The notes under the pieces: generated by a model | Told to the model about the DNA's origin: nothing | The model's input: only the letters and a program-made list of their open reading frames with translations | Database searches by the model: none | Program-made: the position numbers and the translations under genes | In this document: piece by piece, positions 17,465 through 25,609 of the stretch | Position numbering within the stretch: position 1 is the stretch's first letter | Layout: each line of letters opens with the position of its first letter | Assembly: GCA_035651655.1 (NCBI GenBank) | Contig: DASRFG010000031.1 | Span: forward strand, 30,163-94,162 | From: Terriglobales bacterium | GTDB lineage: Bacteria; Acidobacteriota; Terriglobia; Terriglobales; Acidobacteriaceae | Length of the DNA stretch: 64,000 bases | Direction of reading: 5' to 3'

Positions 17465-18382
17465 ATGTCCTGGATCGATGTGGCTGAATTTGGGGTGGGC
17501 GGCTGGAGGCCGCAATCCGATGCCGGCGAGCGTTCCCGCTGGTACTGTGAGGAACTGGAACGCGGACAGGTCCTATTCTTTCCCCAACCGCCGTTCGCGT
17601 TCGCCGCTGCGGATCGCGAGTTCCTGGTTGGGCTTCCGCCCACTACCTTGCGCCTTCACAAGAACATTTCTTACCGCCCACAAGAGGATATTTTGCGGGG
17701 GTTCTCCTCGGATGGAAAGGGAACGCAGCAGCGTATGCACCAGGTGCTGCGCGGATACTCGGAGCAGGTAACCGAGTTCGTGCGCCGGTTCCTTTCACCT
17801 TATAGAGAACGCCTGATGCTTGATTTCGCCAGCTTTCGTCCGCAGGAAGAAGCCGGCCGCGACCTGCCGCTGCACAAGCGTAACGATCTGTTGCACGTGG
17901 ACGCATTCCCCAGCCGCCCGACGCGCGGCGGACGCATTCTCCGCGTGTTCACCAATATCCATCCCAGCAAGGAGCGGGTGTGGTTAACGGCGGAACGGTT
18001 TCCAGAACTGGCGCAGCGTTATGCGCGTGATGCCGGCTTACCCAGCATTGCATCTGAAAGCAAACGTGGACTGTTATCGCGGCTGTTGTATTTGGCTGGG
18101 CTGAAAGTGGCCGGCCGCTCGGCCTATGATTCTTTTATGCTGCGCTTCCACGATTACCTGAAGGAGAATGCGCAATTCCAGCGGAGCGCAACCAAGGTAC
18201 GCCTGGCATTTCCGCCGCTGGCCACCTGGATGGTGTTCACGGACGGCGTGCCTCACGCCGCGCTCTCCGGTCAGTTTGCTCTGGAGCAAACCTTCATCGT
18301 CCCGCCGGAGGCGCTGGTCGCGCCCGAGCATTCTCCCATTCGCGTGCTCGAAAAGTTGTGCGGAAGAGCGCTGGCGAGCTGA
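17465..18382 (+). CDS. Kdo hydroxylase family dioxygenase (KdoO-like)
   Basis: This is a 305-residue soluble protein. The family hallmark LHKRNDLLHVDAFPSRPT contains HVD at 144-146, probably two of the three iron ligands. A candidate third ligand, His264, lies in DGVPHAALSGQ. KdoO enzymes are Fe(II)/2-oxoglutarate/O2-dependent and hydroxylate C3 of Kdo to give Ko in the inner core of LPS, on the cytoplasmic face of the inner membrane. This suits an organism with MsbA and Lpt genes in the same window. I chose ATG 17465 (MSWIDVAEFG) over the in-frame upstream start because homologous-looking sequence begins here. A hexamer TACAAT lies only 7 bp upstream, so a leaderless transcript is conceivable. 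Confidence 0.85.
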   Translation: MSWIDVAEFGVGGWRPQSDAGERSRWYCEELERGQVLFFPQPPFAFAAADREFLVGLPPTTLRLHKNISYRPQEDILRGFSSDGKGTQQRMHQVLRGYSEQVTEFVRRFLSPYRERLMLDFASFRPQEEAGRDLPLHKRNDLLHVDAFPSRPTRGGRILRVFTNIHPSKERVWLTAERFPELAQRYARDAGLPSIASESKRGLLSRLLYLAGLKVAGRSAYDSFMLRFHDYLKENAQFQRSATKVRLAFPPLATWMVFTDGVPHAALSGQFALEQTFIVPPEALVAPEHSPIRVLEKLCGRALAS

Positions 18383-18400
18383 GCCAGTTCTCATCGCTAC

Positions 18401-18436
18401 AAGTAAATAACCCTCTCAGTAGGCATACTGAGAGGG
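18401..18436 (-). terminator. Intrinsic terminator of the cold-shock gene
   Basis: CCCTCTCAGTA (18411-18421) and TACTGAGAGGG (18426-18436) form a perfect 11-bp stem with a four-base loop. Read on the minus strand, the hairpin is followed by TTATTTACTT, so it terminates the cspA transcript. It could also weakly stop the convergent plus-strand gene ending at 18382. Confidence 0.88.
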
Positions 18437-18468
18437 CCGAGCAGCAATGGAGTGCGTAGAAAGGTCAG

Positions 18469-18672
18469 CTAAACCCGGACTACATTCGCCGCCTGGAAAC
18501 CCTTGGGGCCCTTGAGCAGGTCGAATTCCACCGTCTCACCTTCATTGAGGGTGCGGTAGCCATTTTCCTGGATCGCGGAAAAATGGACAAAGACATCCTC
18601 TCCTGTGGACCGTTGAATGAATCCATAGCCTTTAGCCCCATTAAACCACTTTACTGTGCCCTTCTCTCTCAC
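18469..18672 (-). CDS. Cold-shock domain protein (CspA family)
   Basis: This is a 67-residue single-domain protein: [16 protein letters not shown] carries RNP1 (KGYGFI) and DVFVHFSAI is RNP2, the surface that binds single-stranded RNA or DNA. Such proteins act as RNA chaperones in cold and growth transitions. The start is GTG, with AAAGGAG seven bases upstream, a strong ribosome binding site that fixes it. Its 5' region is remarkable: about 110 nt upstream on the same strand is a strong intrinsic terminator ending a probable structured RNA, so cspA is either read through from that promoter or has its own weak promoter between them. Confidence 0.96.
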   Translation of the reverse strand: MREKGTVKWFNGAKGYGFIQRSTGEDVFVHFSAIQENGYRTLNEGETVEFDLLKGPKGFQAANVVRV

Positions 18673-18783
18673 GGACGAACTCCTTTCGACATCGCGTCAA
18701 GGTTTAGCTCCGGCTCTTTCCCAGGGCTTGACCAGTTCTGGTAAGAACGGAGGAACTTCTTTTACATCCCGAACCGGAAGCAC

Positions 18784-18841
18784 AAAAAAAGGCTCCCGAG
18801 TCGCGCGCCGCACTGCACCCACGGCAATCGACTCCGGAGCC
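18784..18841 (-). terminator. Strong intrinsic terminator upstream of the cold-shock gene
   Basis: On the minus strand a 13-position stem (arms 18829-18841 and 18791-18803, one G-G mismatch) is followed by seven consecutive T (18784-18790). The loop is 25 nt. No protein gene on the minus strand lies upstream to be terminated, which points to a small RNA or a leader attenuator. Confidence 0.85.
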
Positions 18842-18944
18842 CATCATGCATACGCCTACTGCTCTGCTGCGTCACCGAATCCATCTTGTTACACTCTACT
18901 GGTCTCTGGACCAGACCCTCATGCCCAGTTTTCTGGGCAATGAG
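18784..18944 (-). ncRNA. Predicted structured small RNA or cspA leader attenuator, about 160 nt
   Basis: The interval is bounded by a good promoter (TTGCCA, 17 bp, TATTAT) and an intrinsic terminator. Inside, on the minus strand, are hairpin TGCCCAG-AAAA-CTGGGCA (18922-18939) and hairpin CTGGTC-CAGA-GACCAG (18899-18914). A possible closing stem, CTGCTC with GAGCAG (18942-18947 with 18859-18864), would enclose both. No convincing reading frame exists; the best short frames lack a ribosome binding site. It lacks the SRP RNA tetraloop motif, the tmRNA ends and the RNase P core. Its identity is unknown to me. The structure was derived by eye, not by folding software. Confidence 0.6.
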
Positions 18945-18950
18945 CAGGAG

Positions 18951-18979
18951 ATAATATTCAGTGACTTATGTTTTGGCAA
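18951..18979 (-). promoter_or_regulatory. Sigma-70-type promoter for the small RNA/leader
   Basis: On the minus strand, TTGCCA (18974-18979) and TATTAT (18951-18956) are separated by exactly 17 bp. Each differs from the consensus by one base. The transcription start would fall near 18944, just before the first hairpin. Confidence 0.65.
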
Positions 18980-19133
18980 GCAGATTAATGAATTTTCATT
19001 CCTGGGGAAACGGCAGTTTGAAACGATTTTTAAGCGGGTCTGGCGATGCCGACGCAGCAATGGTGACGGACGATTTACTGTCTTGCCCCGACGGGCCGAA
19101 GAGCTTACTGCCTTCTGCCATGAGAAGCGGGCA

Positions 19134-20027
19134 TTGAACCACCCAGGATCCGCTCCCGCCCCACCGCCTCATCCCTCAAACCTGCAGACAGTGGCTTCTC
19201 GCTCTGTTTGGCGAAGCGACGTTTGGCGAGAGCAGCTGTTGCCGACCGTCAGCTACCTGATGCGTACCGAGGTTCATACATTCGCATTCTCGGTTGCGGC
19301 GAATGCCATCCTTTCATTTTTCCCGTTCGTAATGTTGTTACTTACCTTGAGCCTGAGGGTTTTCCACTCGCGCACCATGTACGACGTGGTATTGCAGCTG
19401 CTGCGCGACTACTTGCCCGCCGGCCAGGACTTCGTAATTCGCAATCTGAATGCCCTGGTCGCCGCACGCCATCGAGTGCAGCTCGCTTCTCTGGGGATAC
19501 TTTTGATCACGTCCACCGGCGTGTTTGTTCCACTCGAGGTGGCCCTGAACCGGGTTTGGGGATTTCCGCGCAACCGCTCTTACCTTGCCAACCAACTCGT
19601 ATCACTGGGACTGGCGTTTGCTTGTGGGCTCCTGGCGTTGCTCTCCATCGCCCTCACTGCTGAGAACCAACAAGTTCTGCAATTGGTTTTGGGTGGCAAG
19701 ACCAACCTTGTTTTTCGGACAGCGGCATTTGTAGCGATGAAGGCATTTGCTATCGGCGCGAGTATCGCCATTTATTTCCTTATTTACTGGCTGCTGCCCA
19801 ATGGGCCGGTGCCGTTGCGTGCGGTGCTGCCCAGTGCGGTAATGGCGGGACTGATCTCGGAGACGCTGAAGTACGCTTACATCCTGGCTCTGCCACACCT
19901 TAACTTTCAGGAGGTATACGGGCCATTTTCCATCTCGGTAGCGCTCATGTTCTGGGCCTTTCTTATGGGTCTTCTGCTCCTGACAGGGGCTTACCTTTCG
20001 GCCTTGGGCTATAAGAGGGAAACTTAG
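19134..20027 (+). CDS. YihY/BrkB family inner-membrane protein
   Basis: The recognisable protein begins around residue TEVHTFAFSVAANAILSFFP, the family's first helix block. It contains about six membrane helices, including the conserved ASLGILLITSTGVFVPLEVA segment and a final FWAFLMGLLLLTGAYLSALG. Members have been described as putative transporters or flippases, and the old RNase BN label is wrong. The start is uncertain. The open frame extends back to an ATG at 18846, but that would read through the opposite-strand terminator and promoter, and its residues look non-coding. I place it at TTG 19134, after GAGAAG; GTG 19191 and ATG 19261 are alternatives. Confidence 0.75.
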   Translation: MNHPGSAPAPPPHPSNLQTVASRSVWRSDVWREQLLPTVSYLMRTEVHTFAFSVAANAILSFFPFVMLLLTLSLRVFHSRTMYDVVLQLLRDYLPAGQDFVIRNLNALVAARHRVQLASLGILLITSTGVFVPLEVALNRVWGFPRNRSYLANQLVSLGLAFACGLLALLSIALTAENQQVLQLVLGGKTNLVFRTAAFVAMKAFAIGASIAIYFLIYWLLPNGPVPLRAVLPSAVMAGLISETLKYAYILALPHLNFQEVYGPFSISVALMFWAFLMGLLLLTGAYLSALGYKRET

Positions 20028-20157
20028 CTCATTTGTTCGAACCCTAATCTCCCAATTCGGTACTCCCGCCAGAAAAAACTCACGCCTGACACTGCCAACT
20101 TCGACTATCTCTTTTACGCTTGATTCCCTAATTACCTGGCGCAAAAGAAACTCCGAC

Positions 20158-20691
20158 GTGATCTTCACTCCCCAGTCCCGTGAAGTATGCCTCGTTGCTG
20201 TCTTCGTACTAGGCATTGCGGCTTTGCAAGCACCCGCCCAGGACGCAGCCATTACTCCGCAACAGATGTTGAGCAAGGCAGGACGGATCTTCTCCGGCCA
20301 CGTGGTGGCCGTCCAGCCGGTCCGCTCAGCCGAAGGAAATGTTGCCAGCATGCGCGTCTCGATCCACGTGGAGCAAGCTGTTCGCGGTGTCAAAGCGGGT
20401 GAGACGGTCGCAGTAGATGAGTGGGCCGGCCTATGGCGGAACAGTGGCGACCGCTATCGCGTGGGGCAGCGCGTGATGTTGTTTCTCTATGCTCCCAGTC
20501 GAGCAGGGCTGACCAGCCCAGTTGGCCAGGACCTTGGACGGTTGCCTGTTGAAGGCAGCAGGCTGGTTTTGTCCACGCGTCAATCGCAATTTTGGTTTCA
20601 GCCGCGAGCAGGCTTGCTCCCCCGGATGCAGTTGAAGCACTTCGTGCGGCGGATGCGGGACTCGCTGAGGCAACAAAATGAAGGCCAGTAG
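20158..20691 (+). CDS. Secreted hypothetical protein upstream of the matrixin-like gene
   Basis: This 177-residue protein has a signal peptide (hydrophobic residues 10-25, cleaved near ALQAPAQ) and starts at GTG. The mature part is beta-rich (IFSGHVVAVQPV, MRVSIHVEQAVRGVKAGETV and YRVGQRVMLFLYAP), suggestive of an OB- or barrel-like fold, with a basic C-terminus. I do not recognise the family. Its last 14 bases overlap the next gene, a 982-residue exported protein, so the two are co-translated and probably work together outside the cytoplasm. Confidence 0.7.
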   Translation: MIFTPQSREVCLVAVFVLGIAALQAPAQDAAITPQQMLSKAGRIFSGHVVAVQPVRSAEGNVASMRVSIHVEQAVRGVKAGETVAVDEWAGLWRNSGDRYRVGQRVMLFLYAPSRAGLTSPVGQDLGRLPVEGSRLVLSTRQSQFWFQPRAGLLPRMQLKHFVRRMRDSLRQQNEGQ

Positions 20692-23626
20692 TTGCCTCTG
20701 CACACCGACGATGCTCCTTATGGCCGCCATCGTGGCACAGGCGGGGGGCCCTCTCAAAGTTGCCGGAGTGAGTGGATTCAATGCCGGATTGGCAGGCACG
20801 CCTCTGCTGTGGTTCCAAGGCACGGTGCGGTACTACACCGATCTGGGTGACTTGAGTCCTGTACTACCACAAGCAAGCGCCAATGCGTTCGTCGCTGATG
20901 CCTTCACCCGCTGGACCAGTATCAGCACCGCTGCCATAGCGGCTGTGAACTCGGGGAGCCTGGCGGAAGATGTAAACGGCACGAATGTGACCGGCGGCCC
21001 TTCCGGAGTGATCACCATGCCTGCTGACATCCAGCCGACGGCGGTTGGCACTCCGGTCGGCGTTGTCTATGACGCCGACGGAGCGGTGACGGACGCGTTC
21101 CTGGGATCGGGTGCTTCCAGCTTGTGCAGCGTGAATGCCGTTTTCGGTGGTCCCGATAACTTCAGCTTGGACGCACACATTTCACATGCCCTCCTGGTGC
21201 TAAACGGAAAGTGCGCGCGGACGACCGCCGATTTGACCTACATGAAATATCAACTGGTCCGAGTTATCGGTCGCGTGCTGGGACTCGACTGGGCTGACCT
21301 GAACGAAAATGTCGTGAACGGCGTTCCCACGCTCGATGACGAGTTGGGCTTTCCTCTGATGCACGCTATAGAACCTACTTGCATTGCGGTCCCCGCGCCC
21401 TGTACGGCTTTTCCTGACCAGCCGAAACTAGAGGACATAAGCGCGCTCTCACGCTTGTACCCGGTTACGACCTCAAACATAGGCAATTTTTCTGGAAAGA
21501 TATTGTTTGCAAGTACCACGGCCAGGATTGCAGGTAGCGTGTACTTCACCAACAATGGCTCGCGGGCCCAGCCGATGCAGGGGGTGAAGGTGGTTGCGCG
21601 CTGGATAGATCCGGCCACTGGCGTTCCCTCTCAACGGTACGTGGCCTCCTCCGTCTCGGGATTTCTATTTCGTGGAAACGCGGGCAATCCGGTGAGCGGG
21701 TTCGTGCGTCCCTCGGGAGAACGCTATGACCACTTTGGCTCGAATGCTTCGACCCTCGAGGGCTTTTTCGATCTTGCCGGGCTGCCATTCCCCGATGGGA
21801 CAAACACCGCGGGCTATCAAATCACGACAGAATCGGTTGACCCGCTCTGCACCTTACTGAGTGGAGTCCACCCTTATGCCGACGGTCAGGTGGCGCTTTC
21901 CGGTGCTTCGACAGCTTGGACGGTAACCGTGGTCCCTGGAGACAACATCAGCCACGACATTCTGATGGCTGGCAGTGCGGCGCCGGTTCCGGATGTGATC
22001 ACATCTTTCGGCAACCCAGCGAAGGTTCCTCCGGCCGGAGACTGGGCCGGCTCTCTTTCCGGCTATGGGAATGTGGACTATTACTCATTCGCTGCCCGGG
22101 CTAACCGCACCATGTTGGTCCGCGTGACGGCTACAGATGAGACCAGGCTAGCAACCGAGCACAAGGCTCAGCCGGTACTGGGTCTTTGGGCTTCGACAGA
22201 CTTGCCGGGCAAGCCGCCTCAAGCTTTCGCCAACTACTTTAGTAGTGGCGTAACCGGCGAAACCAGCCTGAACGCGCTGTTTGAGACTGACGGTATTTTC
22301 AAGCTGGGAATTGCAGACAACCGTGGCGATGGTCGCCCCGATTTTCCTTACCATGCAAACATTTTTTATGGCGACACGGTGTCGCCGCTGCGCGTAGGCG
22401 TGCAAGGCGGGACTGCCCTTTCCATTCGCGGGATTTCTTTTCAACCTGGCATGGCGGTTGCCGTCGGCGCCAGCATCGCGCCAGTGGTTCAGCAAACTCC
22501 TAATTTCGCGGTCGCGATCGCTCCGCCACTCAGTGACGGAGTACAAGACCTCACTCTGTGGGCACCCGATGGCAGCTCGGTACAGATGTTGAAAGCAGTT
22601 AGCTATGGCACGATAAGCAGCGACAAAATCGTGCTGCTGCAAGGTTCGAACCCAGGCACGCCCGTCGGAGGAGTGAGCGTGAATCCCTTCCGCGTGCGCG
22701 TCCTCCAACAAGACCTGCTAACGCCGGTGGCCGGAGCCACCGTTAAATTCAGTGCCACTCCGCCCACCCTGCTCTTCAGCCCCTGCGGCGCGTCAGCTTG
22801 CAGCCTGGTCACCGATGGGCAGGGCGAAGTAACGACCCCCATGCTGGTTACTGCCGCTGGAGCCACCACGGTTATGGCTGCTCTGCCCTCGGGCGCCTTT
22901 GTCCAGGGAACTCTGGTGGGGACTTCGTCCGGTCTCGATATTTCTCTGCTTGCGCCACGCGCGTGGCTTTCTCAGGCCGCAACTGTAAACCTGCCGCTTA
23001 CGGCTCGTGTTCTGAGCAACGGCTCGGGGATTAGCAATCGAAAGGTTAACTATGCCATCCTGCTTGGAAACGCAAGCCTCTCCGCCAGCAGTGCGATCAC
23101 CGATACCGACGGTTTCGCCACCACGACTCTCAAGATCACTGCGCTCAGCAGTGAAATAGATGTCAGCGCGTGTGTGGCGCCCGCAGGCGCGCCGTGCCAA
23201 AAATTTGTCATCTTTGCGGTACCGGTAAGCGCCCAGCGTTTGCAGGCGACCGCAGGAGACCGGCAGTTCATCAATATTGGACAGACCTTCGCGCCGGTCA
23301 CGGTCCGGGTCACCGATTCCTCTTCTCCTCCCAATCCGGTGGGCGGGGCCCCAGTCTCCTTCCTGGGCGTAGTCTTCCGCTGGGCGCCAACGCCACCCCC
23401 GGGATCCCTGCCACCAAAGCCCGTGGTATTGAACTCCTGGCAGCTGAATCTCACTACCGATCGTAGTGGCAGCGTGCGGGTGCTGCCGGCTCCTGCCACT
23501 TCGTACGGTGCCGTTACGCTGAAAGTTACGGCAACCAGCGGCAGCAACGCTCAGCAGTTCGAATTACAGAGGCTGTGGCCAGTGCCCACGCCCAACTTCG
23601 CCGGTGGGCGACTTAACCCTCGCTAG
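20678..23626 (+). CDS. Large exported matrixin-like protein with a degenerate zinc site and Ig-like domains
   Basis: This 982-residue protein has an N-terminal signal (MLLMAAIVAQAGG). Residues 40-260 have the layout of a zincin of the matrixin type: a FVADAFTRWTSISTAAI block, then RVIGRVLGLDW at 195-205. That aligns position by position with HExGHxxGxxH, but all three His and the catalytic Glu are replaced (R195, V196, R199, W205). Peptidase activity is therefore unlikely. The remainder is Ig-like/IPT repeats (TALSIRGISFQPGMAV) and invasin-like modules (VNPFRVRVLQQDLLTPVAGA, SNRKVNYAILLGNASLSAS). It is probably a surface adhesin or scaffold. It overlaps the 20158 gene. Confidence 0.75.
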   Translation: MKASSCLCTPTMLLMAAIVAQAGGPLKVAGVSGFNAGLAGTPLLWFQGTVRYYTDLGDLSPVLPQASANAFVADAFTRWTSISTAAIAAVNSGSLAEDVNGTNVTGGPSGVITMPADIQPTAVGTPVGVVYDADGAVTDAFLGSGASSLCSVNAVFGGPDNFSLDAHISHALLVLNGKCARTTADLTYMKYQLVRVIGRVLGLDWADLNENVVNGVPTLDDELGFPLMHAIEPTCIAVPAPCTAFPDQPKLEDISALSRLYPVTTSNIGNFSGKILFASTTARIAGSVYFTNNGSRAQPMQGVKVVARWIDPATGVPSQRYVASSVSGFLFRGNAGNPVSGFVRPSGERYDHFGSNASTLEGFFDLAGLPFPDGTNTAGYQITTESVDPLCTLLSGVHPYADGQVALSGASTAWTVTVVPGDNISHDILMAGSAAPVPDVITSFGNPAKVPPAGDWAGSLSGYGNVDYYSFAARANRTMLVRVTATDETRLATEHKAQPVLGLWASTDLPGKPPQAFANYFSSGVTGETSLNALFETDGIFKLGIADNRGDGRPDFPYHANIFYGDTVSPLRVGVQGGTALSIRGISFQPGMAVAVGASIAPVVQQTPNFAVAIAPPLSDGVQDLTLWAPDGSSVQMLKAVSYGTISSDKIVLLQGSNPGTPVGGVSVNPFRVRVLQQDLLTPVAGATVKFSATPPTLLFSPCGASACSLVTDGQGEVTTPMLVTAAGATTVMAALPSGAFVQGTLVGTSSGLDISLLAPRAWLSQAATVNLPLTARVLSNGSGISNRKVNYAILLGNASLSASSAITDTDGFATTTLKITALSSEIDVSACVAPAGAPCQKFVIFAVPVSAQRLQATAGDRQFINIGQTFAPVTVRVTDSSSPPNPVGGAPVSFLGVVFRWAPTPPPGSLPPKPVVLNSWQLNLTTDRSGSVRVLPAPATSYGAVTLKVTATSGSNAQQFELQRLWPVPTPNFAGGRLNPR

Positions 23627-23712
23627 ATCCAGAGACTTAGGCCGGGCCTGCCTCAGCATCTCTGCCCTGCTTTCAGGCATCTAAGCTCTTAATTCCCGTA
23701 GAATTGAACCTT

Positions 23713-24564
23713 ATGAAATTTTCGCTCTTGCGCGCTCTTCTTTTGCCACTTCTCGGCTTTGCTCTCACGTTTTCGGTTTCTGTCTTACCCGCTCCCGCCC
23801 AACAGGGTGAAGGCGCATTGAACACGGCACAGCCTCAAGGAATCACGGCGGAGGAAATCATCAAGCGCTTCGCCGCTAAAGAGAAACAGTTCAAGGAGAC
23901 CTGGGAGAATTACACTTACCGGCAAACAGTAAAAGTTCAGACGGTTGATGGGGATACGGTTGACGGTGAGTACCAGCAAGTCTTCGACGTCACCTTCGAC
24001 AGCCGAGGTCACAAGGTGCAACACGTCGTCTTTGCACCACAGTCCACGCTGCAGAGAATCGGCATGACCAGTGAGGACCTCGACGACATCGAAAACAAAC
24101 TACCTTTCGTTCTCACCAGCGACGAGATTCCAGAATACGACATCCTCTATGTGGGTCAGCAACAGGAAGACGAGCTACACACGTACGTATTCGATATTGC
24201 ACCCAAAAAAATCGAAGGGAAGAAGCGCTACTTTCAAGGCCGCATTTGGGTGGACGATCACGACTTTCAGATCGTAAAAACCTCGGGCAAGACCGTTCCT
24301 GACATCCGCAAGAAAAACCAGGAGAATCTTTTCCCCAAGTTCACTACCTGGCGACAGCAGATAGATGGACAGTATTGGTTCCCGGTTTACACCAAGGCCG
24401 ATGATGCTCTGCACTTTGCTACCGGGGATGTGCAGGTGCGCGAGATCGTGAAGTACAGCAACTACCAGCGTTTTGGATCGAACGTAAAAATCACCTACGA
24501 GGGGCAGGAGCTGCCCGCGCAAGGCACTCCGCAGCAGAAGAAGCCCGCGCCTCCGCAGAATTAG
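23713..24564 (+). CDS. Exported LolA-like beta-rich protein of unknown function
   Basis: This 283-residue protein starts MKFSLLRALLLPLLGFAL, a clear signal peptide ending near LPAPAQ. The body has a beta-rich half-barrel pattern, with YTYRQTVKVQTVDGDTVDGE, FDIAPKKIEGKKRYFQGRIW and ITYEG-ending strands. This recalls outer-membrane lipoprotein-sorting (LolA/LolB/VioE-like) folds found in many Acidobacteria. There is no lipobox cysteine. The start is ATG 23713; the frame extends three codons to a TTG. The C-terminus is Pro/Lys/Gln-rich. It converges on the kinase-like gene at 24590, with 25 bp between and no terminator visible. Confidence 0.65.
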   Translation: MKFSLLRALLLPLLGFALTFSVSVLPAPAQQGEGALNTAQPQGITAEEIIKRFAAKEKQFKETWENYTYRQTVKVQTVDGDTVDGEYQQVFDVTFDSRGHKVQHVVFAPQSTLQRIGMTSEDLDDIENKLPFVLTSDEIPEYDILYVGQQQEDELHTYVFDIAPKKIEGKKRYFQGRIWVDDHDFQIVKTSGKTVPDIRKKNQENLFPKFTTWRQQIDGQYWFPVYTKADDALHFATGDVQVREIVKYSNYQRFGSNVKITYEGQELPAQGTPQQKKPAPPQN

Positions 24565-24589
24565 CCGGTCATTCAGGATTACTGCAGTT

Positions 24590-25609
24590 CTACGCCGCCG
24601 GGGCCAGTGACCGCTCAGCAGCCTGCTGGATAAAGCGCTTCATCACCGTGGCCCACATTACTTTCTTGCGTATGGCGCTCTCTTTGCCGCGACGGCCTTG
24701 GGCGAACATCGCAAGCAGCGCCTTAATCTTAAGGACCCGCAGTACACCTTCCTCGGAGGGACTCACTCCGTAGGCCTCGATGAATTCGTCTTGCACCTGT
24801 CCGGTAATGCGGCGATTACAGAAGGGATATTTCTCCAGCGCCTCAACCGACGCCAAGAACATCGCCACATCGTTGAAAGAAACTCCGCGCGGAGTCATCC
24901 GCGCGTAGTCAGAAATGCCAATTCCACTCTCAGCAACGATCACATTGAGAGGCGTGAAGTCATTCAACACTGCCGAGCAGGGCACTCCTTTGCGAGTACG
25001 GGCCAGCGCCGCTCGCGCGCCAGAAACAATGGTACGGATCGCCGAGTCGTCTAAGCCTTCTCCACGGCAGCGCTCGCAAAGCGTCTCGAGTTCGCTCAAC
25101 AGCGAGGAAGGATCGAGGGGTTCGACACCCTCTGAAAGCGCGCGATGATAGCCACGTAGCCACGCGCCCGCTTTACGGGCCGCGTGCTTCAGCATGTCGT
25201 TGTCGGCAAATCCGGGAAGCAGCGCCGCTTTCATAATAAGAGACTGCAGCGGCAATCCGCTGAACTTCTCAGCTACTACGGCGCCCAACTCGGTAAAGTT
25301 GCCAATCGGGCGCGGCACGCCATCGAGCTTCTTCTTCTGAAAAGCCTGATAAACACTCTGCAGGTTGCCAAATTCCCACTCGGCCATGCCGCGAGCGCCA
25401 CGAGGTCCACACTTGTTGCTGCGGTACACCTTAGCCGCAACCCGCTGGTTGCCCTCGGCGAAATCCACAACCAAATCGTAAATGTAGTGATCAGGCTTAG
25501 GGGTGTGTCCAACAATCCGCACCCCCCGTGCTGGGCTACTCTGGGGGAAGTACTCGGCCCCGTTCTTCTGAAGCTCGCTAACAATATGGTCCATGACCGC
25601 TTCTGGCAT
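24590..25609 (-). CDS. Aminoglycoside-phosphotransferase-like kinase fold protein
   Basis: This is a 339-residue protein. N-terminal beta-lobe features include VAAKVYRS, with a putative ATP-binding Lys. The C-lobe has CSAVLNDFTPLNVIV, equivalent to the HGDxxxxNxL catalytic loop (the His is replaced by Leu-Asn but the Asp and Asn are kept). It is followed by GISDYARM, the magnesium-binding D of the iDW motif, and FNDVAMFL, the trailing Asp. This is the APH/choline-kinase layout. Related proteins sit in glycan or glycosyltransferase loci and phosphorylate small molecules or sugars; here no such neighbour exists, so the substrate cannot be guessed. It stands alone with a 279-bp gap upstream. Confidence 0.65.
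   Translation of the reverse strand: MPEAVMDHIVSELQKNGAEYFPQSSPARGVRIVGHTPKPDHYIYDLVVDFAEGNQRVAAKVYRSNKCGPRGARGMAEWEFGNLQSVYQAFQKKKLDGVPRPIGNFTELGAVVAEKFSGLPLQSLIMKAALLPGFADNDMLKHAARKAGAWLRGYHRALSEGVEPLDPSSLLSELETLCERCRGEGLDDSAIRTIVSGARAALARTRKGVPCSAVLNDFTPLNVIVAESGIGISDYARMTPRGVSFNDVAMFLASVEALEKYPFCNRRITGQVQDEFIEAYGVSPSEEGVLRVLKIKALLAMFAQGRRGKESAIRKKVMWATVMKRFIQQAAERSLAPAA

Noticed and set aside
18784..18944. Identification of the small RNA as 6S, SRP RNA, tmRNA or RNase P RNA
   Set aside because: It lacks the diagnostic cores (SRP GGAA loop, tmRNA acceptor ends, RNase P conserved regions), and it does not form one long end-paired hairpin like 6S.
18846..19133. N-terminal extension of the YihY-type frame to ATG 18846
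   Set aside because: It would overlap the opposite-strand promoter and structured RNA, and the residues show no family similarity; later starts fit the first membrane helix.
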